Shown in pieces: positions 1 to 6,983 of a DNA stretch of 10,341 nucleotides. The first letter of the stretch is position 1. Each line of letters starts with the position of its first letter. The notes beneath the pieces are model-generated. The model did no database searches and was not told the origin of the DNA. It was given only the letters and a program-made list of their open reading frames with translations. The stretch lies in NCBI GenBank assembly GCA_020029625.1, contig JAIBJP010000056.1, positions 1 to 10,341 on the forward strand. The letters run 5' to 3'. Source of the DNA: Actinomycetota bacterium. Its GTDB lineage: Bacteria > Actinomycetota > Thermoleophilia > Gaiellales > Gaiellaceae. A program made the translations under genes and the position numbers.

Positions 1-1558
1 GCTTCCGGAGCCGATGGTCATCGGCCCGGACGGGACGATGAGCGAGGAGGCGGGCGACCTGGCCGGATTGACCCAGGACGAAGCCGGCGAGTGCATTCTC
101 GCGTGGGCGAAGGAGCGCGGCCTGCTCGAGAAGGTCGATTCGTACCGGCACTCCGTGGCGCTCTGCGAGCGGTGCGAGTCGCGCATCGAGCCGCTCATCT
201 CGCTCCAGTGGTGGTGTGCGATGGAGGAGCTGAAGAAGCCCGCGCTCGAGGCGCTGCGCGCACGGCGAGTGCGCTACCACCCGGAGTCACAGCACCGCTT
301 CGCGATCGACTCCCTCGAGAACGCGCCGGACTGGAACATCTCCCGCCAGCTCTGGTGGGGGCACCAGCTCCCCGTCTGGTACTGCCCCGACGGCCACGTC
401 ACGGTCGCGGAGACGGAGCCCGAGGCCTGCGCCGAGTGCGGCTCGACCGAGCTTCGCCGCGAGGAGGACGTGTTGGACACCTGGTTCTCCTCGGCGCTCT
501 GGCCGTTCGCCACGCTCGGCTGGCCCGACGACACGCTCGATCTGCGGACGTACTACCCGGGCGACCTGAACACGACCGCGCGCGAGATCATCCGACTCTG
601 GGAGAACCGGATGATCTTCTCCGGCCTCGAGATCATGGGCGAGGTTCCGTTCACGGACGTGATCATCCACTCGACGGTGCTCGCGCCCGACGGCAGGCGC
701 ATGTCGAAGAGCCTGGGAACGGGGATCGACCCGCTGGACGTGATCGCAGATCACGGTGCGGACGCGACGCGCTACGGCCTTCTGAAGATGTCCTCGACGC
801 AGGACGTGCGCTTTTCCTACGGCGCCGTCGAGGAGGGCCGCAAGCTCGCCAACAAGCTCTGGAACGTAAGTCGGCTCCTGCTGCAAGCAGCAGGAGCCGA
901 AGTGGCTCCTGCCCTCCGACCGGCGGCCGTCGAGGAGCGATGGATTCTGGCCCGCCTCGATCAGGTTCGAGCCCAGGTCGAAGCTGCCTTCGAGGCCTTC
1001 AACTTCTCCCAGGCGGTGCAGGCCCTCTACCGCCTGACGTTCGATGACTTCTGCGACTGGTACGCGGAGGCGATCAAGCCGCGGCTCTACGAAGGGGACG
1101 CTGATGCCCAGGCGACCGCGCTCGCCGCACTCGAGCGGTTGCTGAAGCTGCTGCATCCCGTGCTTCCGCACGTGACGGAGGAGATCTGGACGAGCCTGCC
1201 CGGCCGGTCGGCGCGGCTGATCGTCTCGGCCTGGCCCCAGGAGGACAACCGCTTCGCCGCGGACGCCGACGCGCTCGAGCGCGTTCAGGACGCGGCCGCG
1301 ATCTTCGCGAGAAGCGGCGTCGCCGTCGACCTCGAGGGAGACGAGCGGCGCATCTTCGAGGCAAAGGTGCGGCCCGATAGGGTGCAGGTGAACGGGAACG
1401 CCGAGGCTGAGCGTGAGCGCCTGCGCAAGGAGATCGCCCGCGCCGAGGGCATCCTCGGGAACGAGAACTTCGTCGCGAACGCGCCGCCCGACGTTGTCGA
1501 GGGCGAGCGGGAGAAGCTCGCCCGCTACCGCCGCGAGCTCGATGCCCTCGGCGGCTGA
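1..1558 (+). CDS. valS: Valine--tRNA ligase, 3' part (5' end outside window)
   Basis: Charges tRNA-Val with valine in the cytoplasm, a class I aminoacyl-tRNA synthetase. The reading frame is open from base 2, so the gene begins upstream; about 518 codons of an enzyme usually near 850-900 residues are present. Visible in order: a CxxC pair in CERC (about nt 164-175), the tRNA/catalytic core block DWNISRQLWWGHQLPVWYC, a second metal-like cluster CPDGH...CAEC, DVLDTWFSSALWPF, and the signature RMSKS at 698-712, a KMSKS variant with Arg for the first Lys but the catalytic second Lys kept. The anticodon-binding helical domain follows (DDFCDWYAEAIKPRLYEG; LPHVTEEIW), and the C-terminal coiled-coil tRNA-binding arm ends the protein (GNENFVANAPPDVV, then EREKLARYRRELDAL). 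The stop overlaps folC. A perfect DNA palindrome lies inside the gene at 871-900. Identification is secure; the editing domain is not in the window. Confidence 0.97.
   Translation, partial: LPEPMVIGPDGTMSEEAGDLAGLTQDEAGECILAWAKERGLLEKVDSYRHSVALCERCESRIEPLISLQWWCAMEELKKPALEALRARRVRYHPESQHRFAIDSLENAPDWNISRQLWWGHQLPVWYCPDGHVTVAETEPEACAECGSTELRREEDVLDTWFSSALWPFATLGWPDDTLDLRTYYPGDLNTTAREIIRLWENRMIFSGLEIMGEVPFTDVIIHSTVLAPDGRRMSKSLGTGIDPLDVIADHGADATRYGLLKMSSTQDVRFSYGAVEEGRKLANKLWNVSRLLLQAAGAEVAPALRPAAVEERWILARLDQVRAQVEAAFEAFNFSQAVQALYRLTFDDFCDWYAEAIKPRLYEGDADAQATALAALERLLKLLHPVLPHVTEEIWTSLPGRSARLIVSAWPQEDNRFAADADALERVQDAAAIFARSGVAVDLEGDERRIFEAKVRPDRVQVNGNAEAERERLRKEIARAEGILGNENFVANAPPDVVEGEREKLARYRRELDALGG
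871..900. repeat. Perfect 30-bp palindrome inside valS
   Basis: Fourteen-base arms (left arm TCGGCTCCTGCTGC) flank only two bases (AA), so the RNA would fold as a 13-bp stem with a CAAG tetraloop. The core GGCTCCTGC (873-881) recurs inverted at 890-898 and direct again at 904-912. It is translated in frame within valS as roughly SRLLLQAAGAE, just after the LANKLWN block, where the family is variable. The symmetry is directly visible; any function is unknown. Confidence 0.9.
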
Positions 1559-2669
1559 AAACGTTGCTTGGCTCGAGGGCCTCAGCCCGTGGCCGCAAGA
1601 GTTCGGGCTGGAGCGCATCCGTACGCTGCTCCGGAAGCTCGGAGACCCTCAGCGCGCCTTCCCGCCCATCCACGTCGTCGGCACGAACGGGAAGACGACC
1701 ACGACCCGACTCGCCGAGGCGCTGCTCGCGGGTGCGGGTCTCGCCGTCGGCGCGTACACGTCGCCGCACGTCTCCGACTGGGGAGAGCGGATCCACGTGC
1801 GCGGCGCCGAGGTCGATCTGGAGCGTGCGCTCGAGCGCGTCCGGCCGGCGGCCGAGGAGGTCCGGGCGACGCAGTTCGAGGTCCTGACTGCGGCCGCATT
1901 CGCCGAGTTCGCCTCCGCCCGGGTCGACGCCGCCGTGGTCGAAGCCGGGCTCGGCGGCCGTCACGACGCCACCAACGTCCTCCAGGCGAGGATGGTCGTG
2001 CTCACGAACGTCGGGCTCGAGCACACCGAGGTCCTCGGCAACACCCGGGAGGAGATTGCCGCCGAGAAGCTGGCGGTGACGGGACCTCGCGCGACGGTGG
2101 TGCTCGGCGAGCCGGAGTGGGAGGGGGCCGCGCGGGCAGCGGGCGCCGAAAGCGTCGTCGTCGCCGGGGCGAGCAATCTCGCTCTCGCCCTCGCGGCGGT
2201 GGAGTCCTTCCTCGGCCGCCCGGTCGATCCCACTCCCGCGGAGGACGTGTCGGTGCCGGGACGGCTCGAGCGGGTCTCGGAGGACCCCCTGGAGATCTGG
2301 GACGGAGCGCACAACCTCGCCGGGGTCGGATGGCTCCTCGCCCACCTTCCGACGCGCCGCTACGTGGTCGTCGCGTCGATCCTGGCCGACAAGGACGCCG
2401 ATGGAATGCTGGCCGCCCTCTCGGCGCTCGGCGACACGATCGTGGCCACCGCTTCGAGCAACGAGCGCGCGCTTCCTCCAGCCGACCTCGCGGAGCGGGC
2501 AAGACCATTCTTCAAGCAGGTGAGTACCGTCGCGGATCCTGCCGAGGCCGTCGCTGCAGCCCGTGAGGCGGCCGGGGACGAGGGCGCCGTTCTTGTGACG
2601 GGCTCGCTCTATCTCCTCGCGGATCTCGCGTCCTTCCGACCGGGGACTGCCCTACCATGGCGACAGTAG
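1542..2669 (+). CDS. folC: Folylpolyglutamate synthase / dihydrofolate synthase family protein
   Basis: Mur-ligase-family enzyme that adds glutamate to folates (and in many bacteria also to dihydropteroate), ATP-dependent and cytosolic. The ATG at 1542 gives 375 residues and overlaps the valS end by 17 bp; upstream in-frame codons belong to valS territory. Visible motifs: the P-loop GTNGKTTTT at residues 47-55, YTSPHVSDWGERI at 72-84, VVEAGLGGRHDATN at 132-145, GLEHTEVLG at 158-166, EIAAEKLAV at 171-179 with the Lys that is carbamylated in Mur ligases, GRLERV at 240-245 and DGAHN at 254-258. It is shorter than the usual 420-430 residues: the sequence runs almost directly from the ATVVLGEPEW strand to the SNLALALAAVESFL helix, so the stretch normally between them is largely missing. 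Catalytic motifs are intact. Whether it has the synthase, polyglutamylase or both activities cannot be decided from sequence. Confidence 0.93.
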   Translation: MPSAAENVAWLEGLSPWPQEFGLERIRTLLRKLGDPQRAFPPIHVVGTNGKTTTTRLAEALLAGAGLAVGAYTSPHVSDWGERIHVRGAEVDLERALERVRPAAEEVRATQFEVLTAAAFAEFASARVDAAVVEAGLGGRHDATNVLQARMVVLTNVGLEHTEVLGNTREEIAAEKLAVTGPRATVVLGEPEWEGAARAAGAESVVVAGASNLALALAAVESFLGRPVDPTPAEDVSVPGRLERVSEDPLEIWDGAHNLAGVGWLLAHLPTRRYVVVASILADKDADGMLAALSALGDTIVATASSNERALPPADLAERARPFFKQVSTVADPAEAVAAAREAAGDEGAVLVTGSLYLLADLASFRPGTALPWRQ

Positions 2670-2770
2670 GCGAGCGCATCAGCGTCTTCGTGTTCGCCGC
2701 GGTCGTACTCTCTTTGATCGTGGCGATCTCGTTTGGCGCAGGGTGGTTAGTAGGAAAGATTCTGTTCTAG
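2657..2770 (+). CDS. Small single-span membrane protein (37 residues)
   Basis: An ATG at 2657, inside the last codons of folC, opens a 37-residue frame ending TAG at 2768-2770. The peptide begins MATVGERISVFVFAAVVL and continues through a hydrophobic run to a GWLVGKILF end, so residues about 8-29 form one transmembrane segment with a short charged N-terminus and one C-terminal Lys. A GGGGA at 2642-2646 lies about 10 bases before the start and could bind the ribosome. It overlaps folC by 13 bp and stops 9 bases before the next gene, so it fits exactly between two genes and is probably translated by coupling. I recognise no named family. The perfect fit in the operon and the membrane-like composition argue that it is real; the small size leaves doubt. 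Confidence 0.68.
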   Translation: MATVGERISVFVFAAVVLSLIVAISFGAGWLVGKILF

Positions 2771-2779
2771 AGGACAGCG

Positions 2780-3286
2780 ATGCATCTGGCTCAGACAACA
2801 ACCGACACGAACGACGACCTGTTCGGAGGCTTCAAGGACTTCTTCCACTCCGGCACGTGGCTCGCCATCCGGAATGTCTTCCTCTTCTTCCTGGTCATCT
2901 TCTGGGCGGCGTCCGCTTACTGGGTCTACAAGGACGCTCGCCGGCGGATCGAGGACCCGTGGCTACTGGCGATGGCCGTGGCGCTCGGGATCTTCCCGCC
3001 TTTCTTGGGTCCGCTGCTCTACATGTTCTTCCGCCCGCCGGAGTACCTGGAGGACGTGCACGAGCGGGAGCTGGAGATCAAGGCGATCGAAGAGTCGCTC
3101 GGTACGGCAGACCGCTGTCCCGTCTGCCGCGCCGTCGTCGACTCCACCTTCCTCGCCTGCCCGGTGTGCACGACGAAGCTGAAAGAGGCTTGTCGCCGCT
3201 GCAAGGCGCCGCTCGAGCCTCTGTGGCAGATCTGCCCGTACTGCGAGACTCCCGTCGAGTCTCCCCGCGCCGTCGGAAACCTCTAG
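2780..3286 (+). CDS. Membrane-anchored double zinc ribbon protein
   Basis: A 168-residue protein of unknown function. Residues about 31-50 (beginning RNVFLFFLVIFWAA) and about 61-84 (LLAMAVALGIFPPFLGPLLY) form two transmembrane segments joined by a short basic loop KDARRRIEDP. A charged helix follows (about 90-108). The C-terminus carries four CxxC knuckles: C113/C116, C127/C130, C138/C141 and C152/C155, the pattern of a double zinc ribbon (DZR-type) fold binding two zinc ions. The basic loop suggests both termini and the ribbons face the periplasm or cytoplasm together; by the positive-inside rule the loop would be cytoplasmic, which would put the ribbons outside, but this is weak inference. 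The start ATG at 2780 has AGAGGA at 2769-2774 as Shine-Dalgarno sequence, overlapping the stop of the 37-residue gene. It is the last gene of the valS-folC run. No enzyme motif is seen. Confidence 0.88.
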   Translation: MHLAQTTTDTNDDLFGGFKDFFHSGTWLAIRNVFLFFLVIFWAASAYWVYKDARRRIEDPWLLAMAVALGIFPPFLGPLLYMFFRPPEYLEDVHERELEIKAIEESLGTADRCPVCRAVVDSTFLACPVCTTKLKEACRRCKAPLEPLWQICPYCETPVESPRAVGNL

Positions 3287-3298
3287 CTGGCGAGCTAG
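3283..3298. repeat. Short inverted repeat between zinc ribbon gene and ndk
   Basis: CTAGCT (3283-3288) and AGCTAG (3293-3298) flank GGCG. The repeat includes the stop codon of the upstream gene and lies about 15 bases before the proposed ndk -10 box. It could be an operator or a weak hairpin; there is no T-run, so it is not a standard terminator. Six-base arms can occur by chance. Confidence 0.3.
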
Positions 3299-3312
3299 CT
3301 AGGAGAGCGCGG

Positions 3313-3318
3313 TAGGCT
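3313..3318 (+). promoter_or_regulatory. Proposed -10 box of ndk (TAGGCT)
   Basis: TAGGCT ends six bases before the GTG start of ndk, so a transcript begun at the usual distance would start at or very near the start codon, giving a leaderless mRNA. No clear -35 hexamer is visible. The purine run AGGAGAG at 3301-3307 is 17 bases from the GTG, too far for normal ribosome binding. The same arrangement is seen before mreB and mreC. Confidence 0.38.
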
Positions 3319-3324
3319 CCCGGC

Positions 3325-3741
3325 GTGCCCGAGCGGACCCTCGTCCTCATCAAGCCGGATGCGCTCGCACGCAGTCTGGCGGGCGAGATCCTGGCGAGGC
3401 TCGAGCAGCGGGGGCTCCAGATTCGGGCGGCAAAGCTCCTCCAGCTCGACCGCGGCCTCGCCGAGCGCCACTATGCGGAGCACAGCGAGAAAGCGTTCTT
3501 CGGGGAGCTCGTCGACTTCATCACGTCGGCCCCGACCCTCGCGCTCGTGGTGGAGGGCGAGTCCGCGATCTCCGTCGTCCGCACCACGATGGGCGCGACG
3601 AATCCGGCCGAAGCGGCCCCCGGAACCATTCGTGGCGACCTCGCGCTTGCCATGCCGGACAACCTGGTGCACGGCTCGGACTCGCCGGAGTCGGCGGAGC
3701 GCGAGATAGCACTCTGGTTCACCGATTCAGAGCTTGTCTGA
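3325..3741 (+). CDS. ndk: Nucleoside diphosphate kinase
   Basis: Transfers the gamma phosphate from ATP to (d)NDPs through a phosphohistidine, keeping nucleoside triphosphate pools balanced in the cytosol. The 138-residue length is normal for the family. Key positions are visible: K10 in TLVLIKPDA, Y50 in ERHYAEH, the EGESAISVVRTTMGATNP stretch at 78-94 with R86 and T92, R103 in GTIRGDLA, N113, and the active-site H116 in NLVHGSDS. The start is GTG at 3325, which places MPERTLVLIKPDA at the usual beginning; a -10-like box sits just upstream and no good Shine-Dalgarno sequence is present. The gene heads a compact run and overlaps the following methyltransferase by 8 bp. Identification is secure. 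Confidence 0.98.
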   Translation: MPERTLVLIKPDALARSLAGEILARLEQRGLQIRAAKLLQLDRGLAERHYAEHSEKAFFGELVDFITSAPTLALVVEGESAISVVRTTMGATNPAEAAPGTIRGDLALAMPDNLVHGSDSPESAEREIALWFTDSELV

Positions 3742-4480
3742 CGCAGCCCGGAACCGGGACTTCTGGAACCGGCAGTCGGACGAGTACCAGGACCGGCATC
3801 GAGAACACATCGGGCGTTCCGAGCCTCGCTGGGGTATGTGGCAGCTTCCGGAGAGCGAGCTCGGCGTCCTCGGAGAAGTTGCGGGGAAGGACGTGCTCGA
3901 GCTCGGGTGCGGCGCGGCGCAGTGGTCGATCCTGCTCGCCCGAGAGGGAGCGCGGGTCGTCGGACTGGACTACTCGGAGCGCCAGCTCGAGCATGCGCGC
4001 TCCGCTGTGACGGCGGCCGGAGTGGAGGTCGAGCTGGTCCACGCGAGCGCAGAGTCAGCGCCGTTTCCCGACGAGAGCTTCGACATCGTGTTCGCCGACC
4101 ACGGGGCGAACCGCTTCGTCGATCCCTCGGCATGGGTGCCCGAAGCGGCCCGGATGCTGCGGGGTGCCGGTCTGCTGGCGTTCAGCGAGTCGACCCCCTG
4201 GGAGACCATCTGCTGGGACGACGAGCTGGACACCGTCAGCCGCGAGCTCAGGCTCGATTACTTCGGGCTGCACCGGTTGGAGGACGAGGACGGGCTCGTG
4301 CAGTTCTACCTCCCGTACGGGGAATGGATCCGGCTCTTTCGGGACAACGGTCTCGTCGTCGAGGCCCTGCGCGAGATCCAGCCTCCCGAGGACGCGGAGT
4401 CGACGTACCGCAACGCAGACGAGACGGAGTGGGCCCGGCACTGGCCCATGGAACAGATCTGGAGCGTGCGCAAGGAGTGA
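3734..4480 (+). CDS. Class I SAM-dependent methyltransferase (Methyltransf_11 type)
   Basis: A 248-residue methyltransferase of unknown substrate. The SAM-binding fold is clear: motif I VLELGCGAA at residues 54-62, the acidic residue ending strand 2 in VVGLDYS (D79), and ESAPFPDESFDIVFADHG (about 107-124) as the post-II/motif III region of UbiE-like small-molecule or protein methyltransferases. The C-terminal half (DYFGLHRLEDEDG, PYGEWIRLFRDNGLVVE) matches the usual cap and final strands. The start is taken as TTG at 3734, which overlaps ndk by 8 bp and gives the typical N-terminus SDAARNRDFWNRQSDEY; the next internal ATG (residue 35) would cut away the first helix. It overlaps maf by 4 bp, so translation is probably coupled. 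Lying between ndk and maf suggests co-transcription but not a shared pathway. Confidence 0.92.
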   Translation: MSDAARNRDFWNRQSDEYQDRHREHIGRSEPRWGMWQLPESELGVLGEVAGKDVLELGCGAAQWSILLAREGARVVGLDYSERQLEHARSAVTAAGVEVELVHASAESAPFPDESFDIVFADHGANRFVDPSAWVPEAARMLRGAGLLAFSESTPWETICWDDELDTVSRELRLDYFGLHRLEDEDGLVQFYLPYGEWIRLFRDNGLVVEALREIQPPEDAESTYRNADETEWARHWPMEQIWSVRKE

Positions 4481-5070
4481 GCGCCCCACCGGCGCCGCCC
4501 ATCCTCCTCGCCTCGACGAGCCCCCAGCGGCGAGCGATCCTCGAGCAGCTCGGGATCCCCTTCGAGGTCGTGACGCCTGCTTACGAGGAAAGCGACGAGG
4601 CGGGCGCCTCGCCGTCCGAGCTCGTCCGTGCGCACGCGGCCGGAAAGGCGCGTTCCGTGGCCGAGGGGGCGGGGGACCGGCCGGTGCTGGGCGTCGACAC
4701 GGCAGTCGTCCTCGACGGCAAGGCTTATGGCAAGCCGGGCGGCGCCGAGGAGGCCGCCGAGATGCTCGAGACGCTTGGCGGGCGGACGCACGCGGTCGTC
4801 TCGGGCCTCTGCCTGCTCACTCCGGCCTGGGAGGAGGTGGCAGAAGACGCTACGAGCGTCACCTTCCGGCCGCTGACGCCGCGCGACATCGCCACCTATG
4901 TCGCGTCGTGCGAATGGGAGGGCCGCGCGGGCGCCTACGCAATCCAGGGGTTCGGAGCCGGGCTCGTCGAGCGGATCGAGGGCGACTATCTGAACGTCGT
5001 CGGCCTTCCGGGAGCCCTCCTAATCCGCCTGCTCGCAGAGCGTTTCGCGGGCACATACGGTTTCGGCTAA
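4477..5070 (+). CDS. maf: Maf-family nucleotide pyrophosphatase
   Basis: Hydrolyses non-canonical or excess nucleoside triphosphates (dTTP/UTP in the YhdE branch) to monophosphate and pyrophosphate; Maf proteins are also linked to septum and cell-division control. The 197 residues match family size. Motifs: ILLASTSPQRRAIL at 9-22, the catalytic acidic residue D74 in GVDTAVV, GKAYGKP at 81-87, the GRAGAYAIQGFGA block at 149-161 and EGDYLNVVGLP at 168-178. The start is GTG at 4477 within GTGA, overlapping the methyltransferase stop by 4 bp. Upstream in-frame codons belong to the methyltransferase region. The last 26 codons and stop (4990-5070) are duplicated downstream of the transposase element at 5781-5861, so the element inserted at the end of maf but left it complete. 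Maf commonly neighbours mreBCD in bacteria. Confidence 0.95.
   Translation: MSAPPAPPILLASTSPQRRAILEQLGIPFEVVTPAYEESDEAGASPSELVRAHAAGKARSVAEGAGDRPVLGVDTAVVLDGKAYGKPGGAEEAAEMLETLGGRTHAVVSGLCLLTPAWEEVAEDATSVTFRPLTPRDIATYVASCEWEGRAGAYAIQGFGAGLVERIEGDYLNVVGLPGALLIRLLAERFAGTYGFG
4990..5070. repeat. Left copy of 81-bp direct repeat (maf 3' end)
   Basis: Bases 4990-5066 are identical to 5781-5857. Then 5067 (C) differs from 5858 (A), and the following TAA matches again. The copies diverge immediately outside these limits. This left copy is part of functional maf, encoding LNVVGLPG...TYGFG and the stop. The single difference is synonymous (GGC versus GGA, Gly). Confidence 0.97.
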
Positions 5071-5077
5071 ACAGCCG

Positions 5078-5100
5078 TGTCCGGGGTCTGACCCCGGACA
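5078..5100. repeat. Left-end palindrome of the element (REP-like)
   Basis: Eleven-base perfect arms around a single T (5089), with core GGGGTCTGACCCC extended by TGTCC/GGACA. As single-stranded DNA it would form a stem closed by a tiny loop, the kind of foldback recognised by HUH transposases of the REP-associated group. It begins 7 bases after the maf stop. It lacks a T-run, so a terminator role for maf is not supported. Confidence 0.92.
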
Positions 5101-5104
5101 TGGC

Positions 5105-5680
5105 TCACGTAGCCAACTCAGGCTCCGCCCTCACTGACGCGTCGCGTAGGAACCGACCAAAGTTCGCACGCTGTTGCTCAGCATGCAGGCCGAAGCCGTC
5201 GAGCACCCGCTCGATCCTCAGAAAGGTCGGTGGGCTAACCATTCCCAACACGGCGCGACAACTGCTCCATGGCCAGTCTTCTGGCCGGGCACAAAGGCCC
5301 GCGCGCACCGGGTTCAAGGCGAGATAGCGCGCCAGTTCGAGAAGGTGACCATCGCTCCTAACCGGGACCGAATGGAAACGGCCTTGAAAGAGATGGCCGC
5401 TAAGGGCATACCGGCTGTTGAACGCCTGCGCGTATCTTCCGTTCACGCGTTGCACGCCGGCGGAAAGATTCGCTTCGGGCGTCTCGATAACAAGGTGGTA
5501 GTGGTTTTCCATCAAGCAATACGCGTGGAAAAACCATCGCAGTGGAATCGTGATCCGCGCCAGTAGCGTTAGGAACAATTCGCGGTCTTCGTCCGCTAGA
5601 AAGATTCGCTGCTTCCGATTGCCGCGGGCAGTGACGTGGTAGATGCCGCCGGGCTCAAGCTTCCGTAGGGGTCGAGGCAC
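5105..5680 (-). CDS. REP-associated tyrosine transposase (Y1_Tnp, RAYT)
   Basis: A 191-residue HUH/Y1 transposase of the IS200/IS605-related RAYT group, which nicks and rejoins single-stranded DNA at palindromic REP-like sites. The N-terminus PRPLRKLEPGGIYHVTARGN is the typical opening of the family. The metal-binding HUH motif is H60-Y61-H62 in MENHYHLVIE. GRYAQAFNSRYALSGHLFQGRF (81-102) is the conserved central block. The likely nucleophile is Y119 in LARYLALNPVRAGL, a Tyr-x3-Asn helix equivalent to that in related enzymes. WPWSS follows at 136-140. The start is GTG (complement of 5678-5680), which places the family N-terminus correctly; the stop lies inside the left terminal repeat. No frameshift or missing motif is seen, so the enzyme could be active. 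It lies opposite to every neighbouring gene and is lower in G+C. Confidence 0.95.
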   Translation of the reverse strand: MPRPLRKLEPGGIYHVTARGNRKQRIFLADEDRELFLTLLARITIPLRWFFHAYCLMENHYHLVIETPEANLSAGVQRVNGRYAQAFNSRYALSGHLFQGRFHSVPVRSDGHLLELARYLALNPVRAGLCARPEDWPWSSCRAVLGMVSPPTFLRIERVLDGFGLHAEQQRANFGRFLRDASVRAEPELAT

Positions 5681-5706
5681 CCAGCCAGGGTAGGAGTTTC
5701 ATTTAC

Positions 5707-5736
5707 GTGCCAAGGCGGTGTTGCGTCCCTTGGCGC
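5707..5736. repeat. Hairpin upstream of the transposase start
   Basis: GCCAAGG (5709-5715) pairs with CCTTGGC (5728-5734) around a 12-base loop; one G-U and one G-C pair can extend the stem to nine. It lies 27-56 bases upstream of the transposase GTG and inside the right terminal repeat. It may be a subterminal foldback used by the transposase or a leader structure of its mRNA; neither is demonstrated. Confidence 0.5.
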
Positions 5737-5760
5737 TGAAATGACGTCTTATCGTGACAT

Positions 5761-5781
5761 GGCCGGGGTCTGACCCCGGCC
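5761..5781. repeat. Right-end palindrome of the element (REP-like)
   Basis: Ten-base perfect arms around a single T (5771), with the same core GGGGTCTGACCCC as the left palindrome but outer bases GGCC/GGCC-type instead of TGTCC/GGACA. The palindrome touches the second copy of the 81-bp repeat, sharing one base with it. Confidence 0.92.
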
Positions 5782-5861
5782 TGAACGTCGTCGGCCTTCC
5801 GGGAGCCCTCCTAATCCGCCTGCTCGCAGAGCGTTTCGCGGGCACATACGGTTTCGGATAA
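5781..5861. repeat. Right copy of 81-bp direct repeat (maf 3' end remnant)
   Basis: Second copy of the last 26 codons and stop of maf, with one substitution (A5858). It has no start codon or upstream maf body, so it is not a gene. It joins directly to the sequence AGAGGAGTAG that leads into mreB, so this copy carries the original maf-mreB junction. The proposed mreB -35 region would fall at its end. Confidence 0.97.
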
Positions 5862-5875
5862 GAGGAGTAGTCCAC

Positions 5876-5881
5876 TAGACT
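5876..5881 (+). promoter_or_regulatory. Proposed -10 box of mreB (TAGACT)
   Basis: TAGACT ends nine bases before the GTG of mreB, which would give a leader of about three bases or none. TTCGGA at 5853-5858 is at 17-bp spacing but resembles a -35 consensus only weakly. The AGAGGAG at 5861-5867 is 23 bases from the start, too far to act as a standard ribosome-binding site. Confidence 0.38.
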
Positions 5882-5890
5882 TGCCCGTTC

Positions 5891-6940
<1,050 letters not shown>

Positions 6941-6983
6941 CCGAAGCCCGCCTTTGCCGCGGCGAGCGCTAGGCCGTCCGGTG

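Larger units (their letters stand above)
5071..5780 (-). mobile_element. Small RAYT-type mobile element with palindromic ends
   Basis: A 710-bp insertion between the two copies of the 81-bp repeat. It holds one transposase gene on the minus strand and near-identical palindromes at both ends (5078-5100 and 5761-5781). Reading inward from both ends, the sequence agrees for about 30 bases with a 2-base gap (core palindrome, then CATG..TCACG), an imperfect terminal inverted repeat. The right boundary is ambiguous by one base, because C5781 belongs both to the palindrome and to the repeat. By hand count of five 60-base lines the element is about 57% G+C, against about 68% in a line of mreB, pointing to recent acquisition. 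Confidence 0.85.

Noticed and set aside
287..2345. Long minus-strand open frames opposite valS and folC (287-1618 and 1074-2345)
   Set aside because: Low-complexity, Arg/Leu-rich products with no motifs; they overlap each other and two clear + strand genes.
5078..5100. Rho-independent terminator after maf
   Set aside because: The stem is strong but no T-run follows, and the same palindrome recurs at the other end of the element, which fits a transposase recognition site better.
5174..5566. A 130-codon + strand frame opposite the transposase
   Set aside because: The minus-strand frame carries the complete RAYT motif set; the + frame has no recognisable motif.
5781..5861. A second, truncated maf gene
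   Set aside because: It is a nearly exact copy of only the last 26 codons, has no start, and is explained by the duplication around the mobile element.
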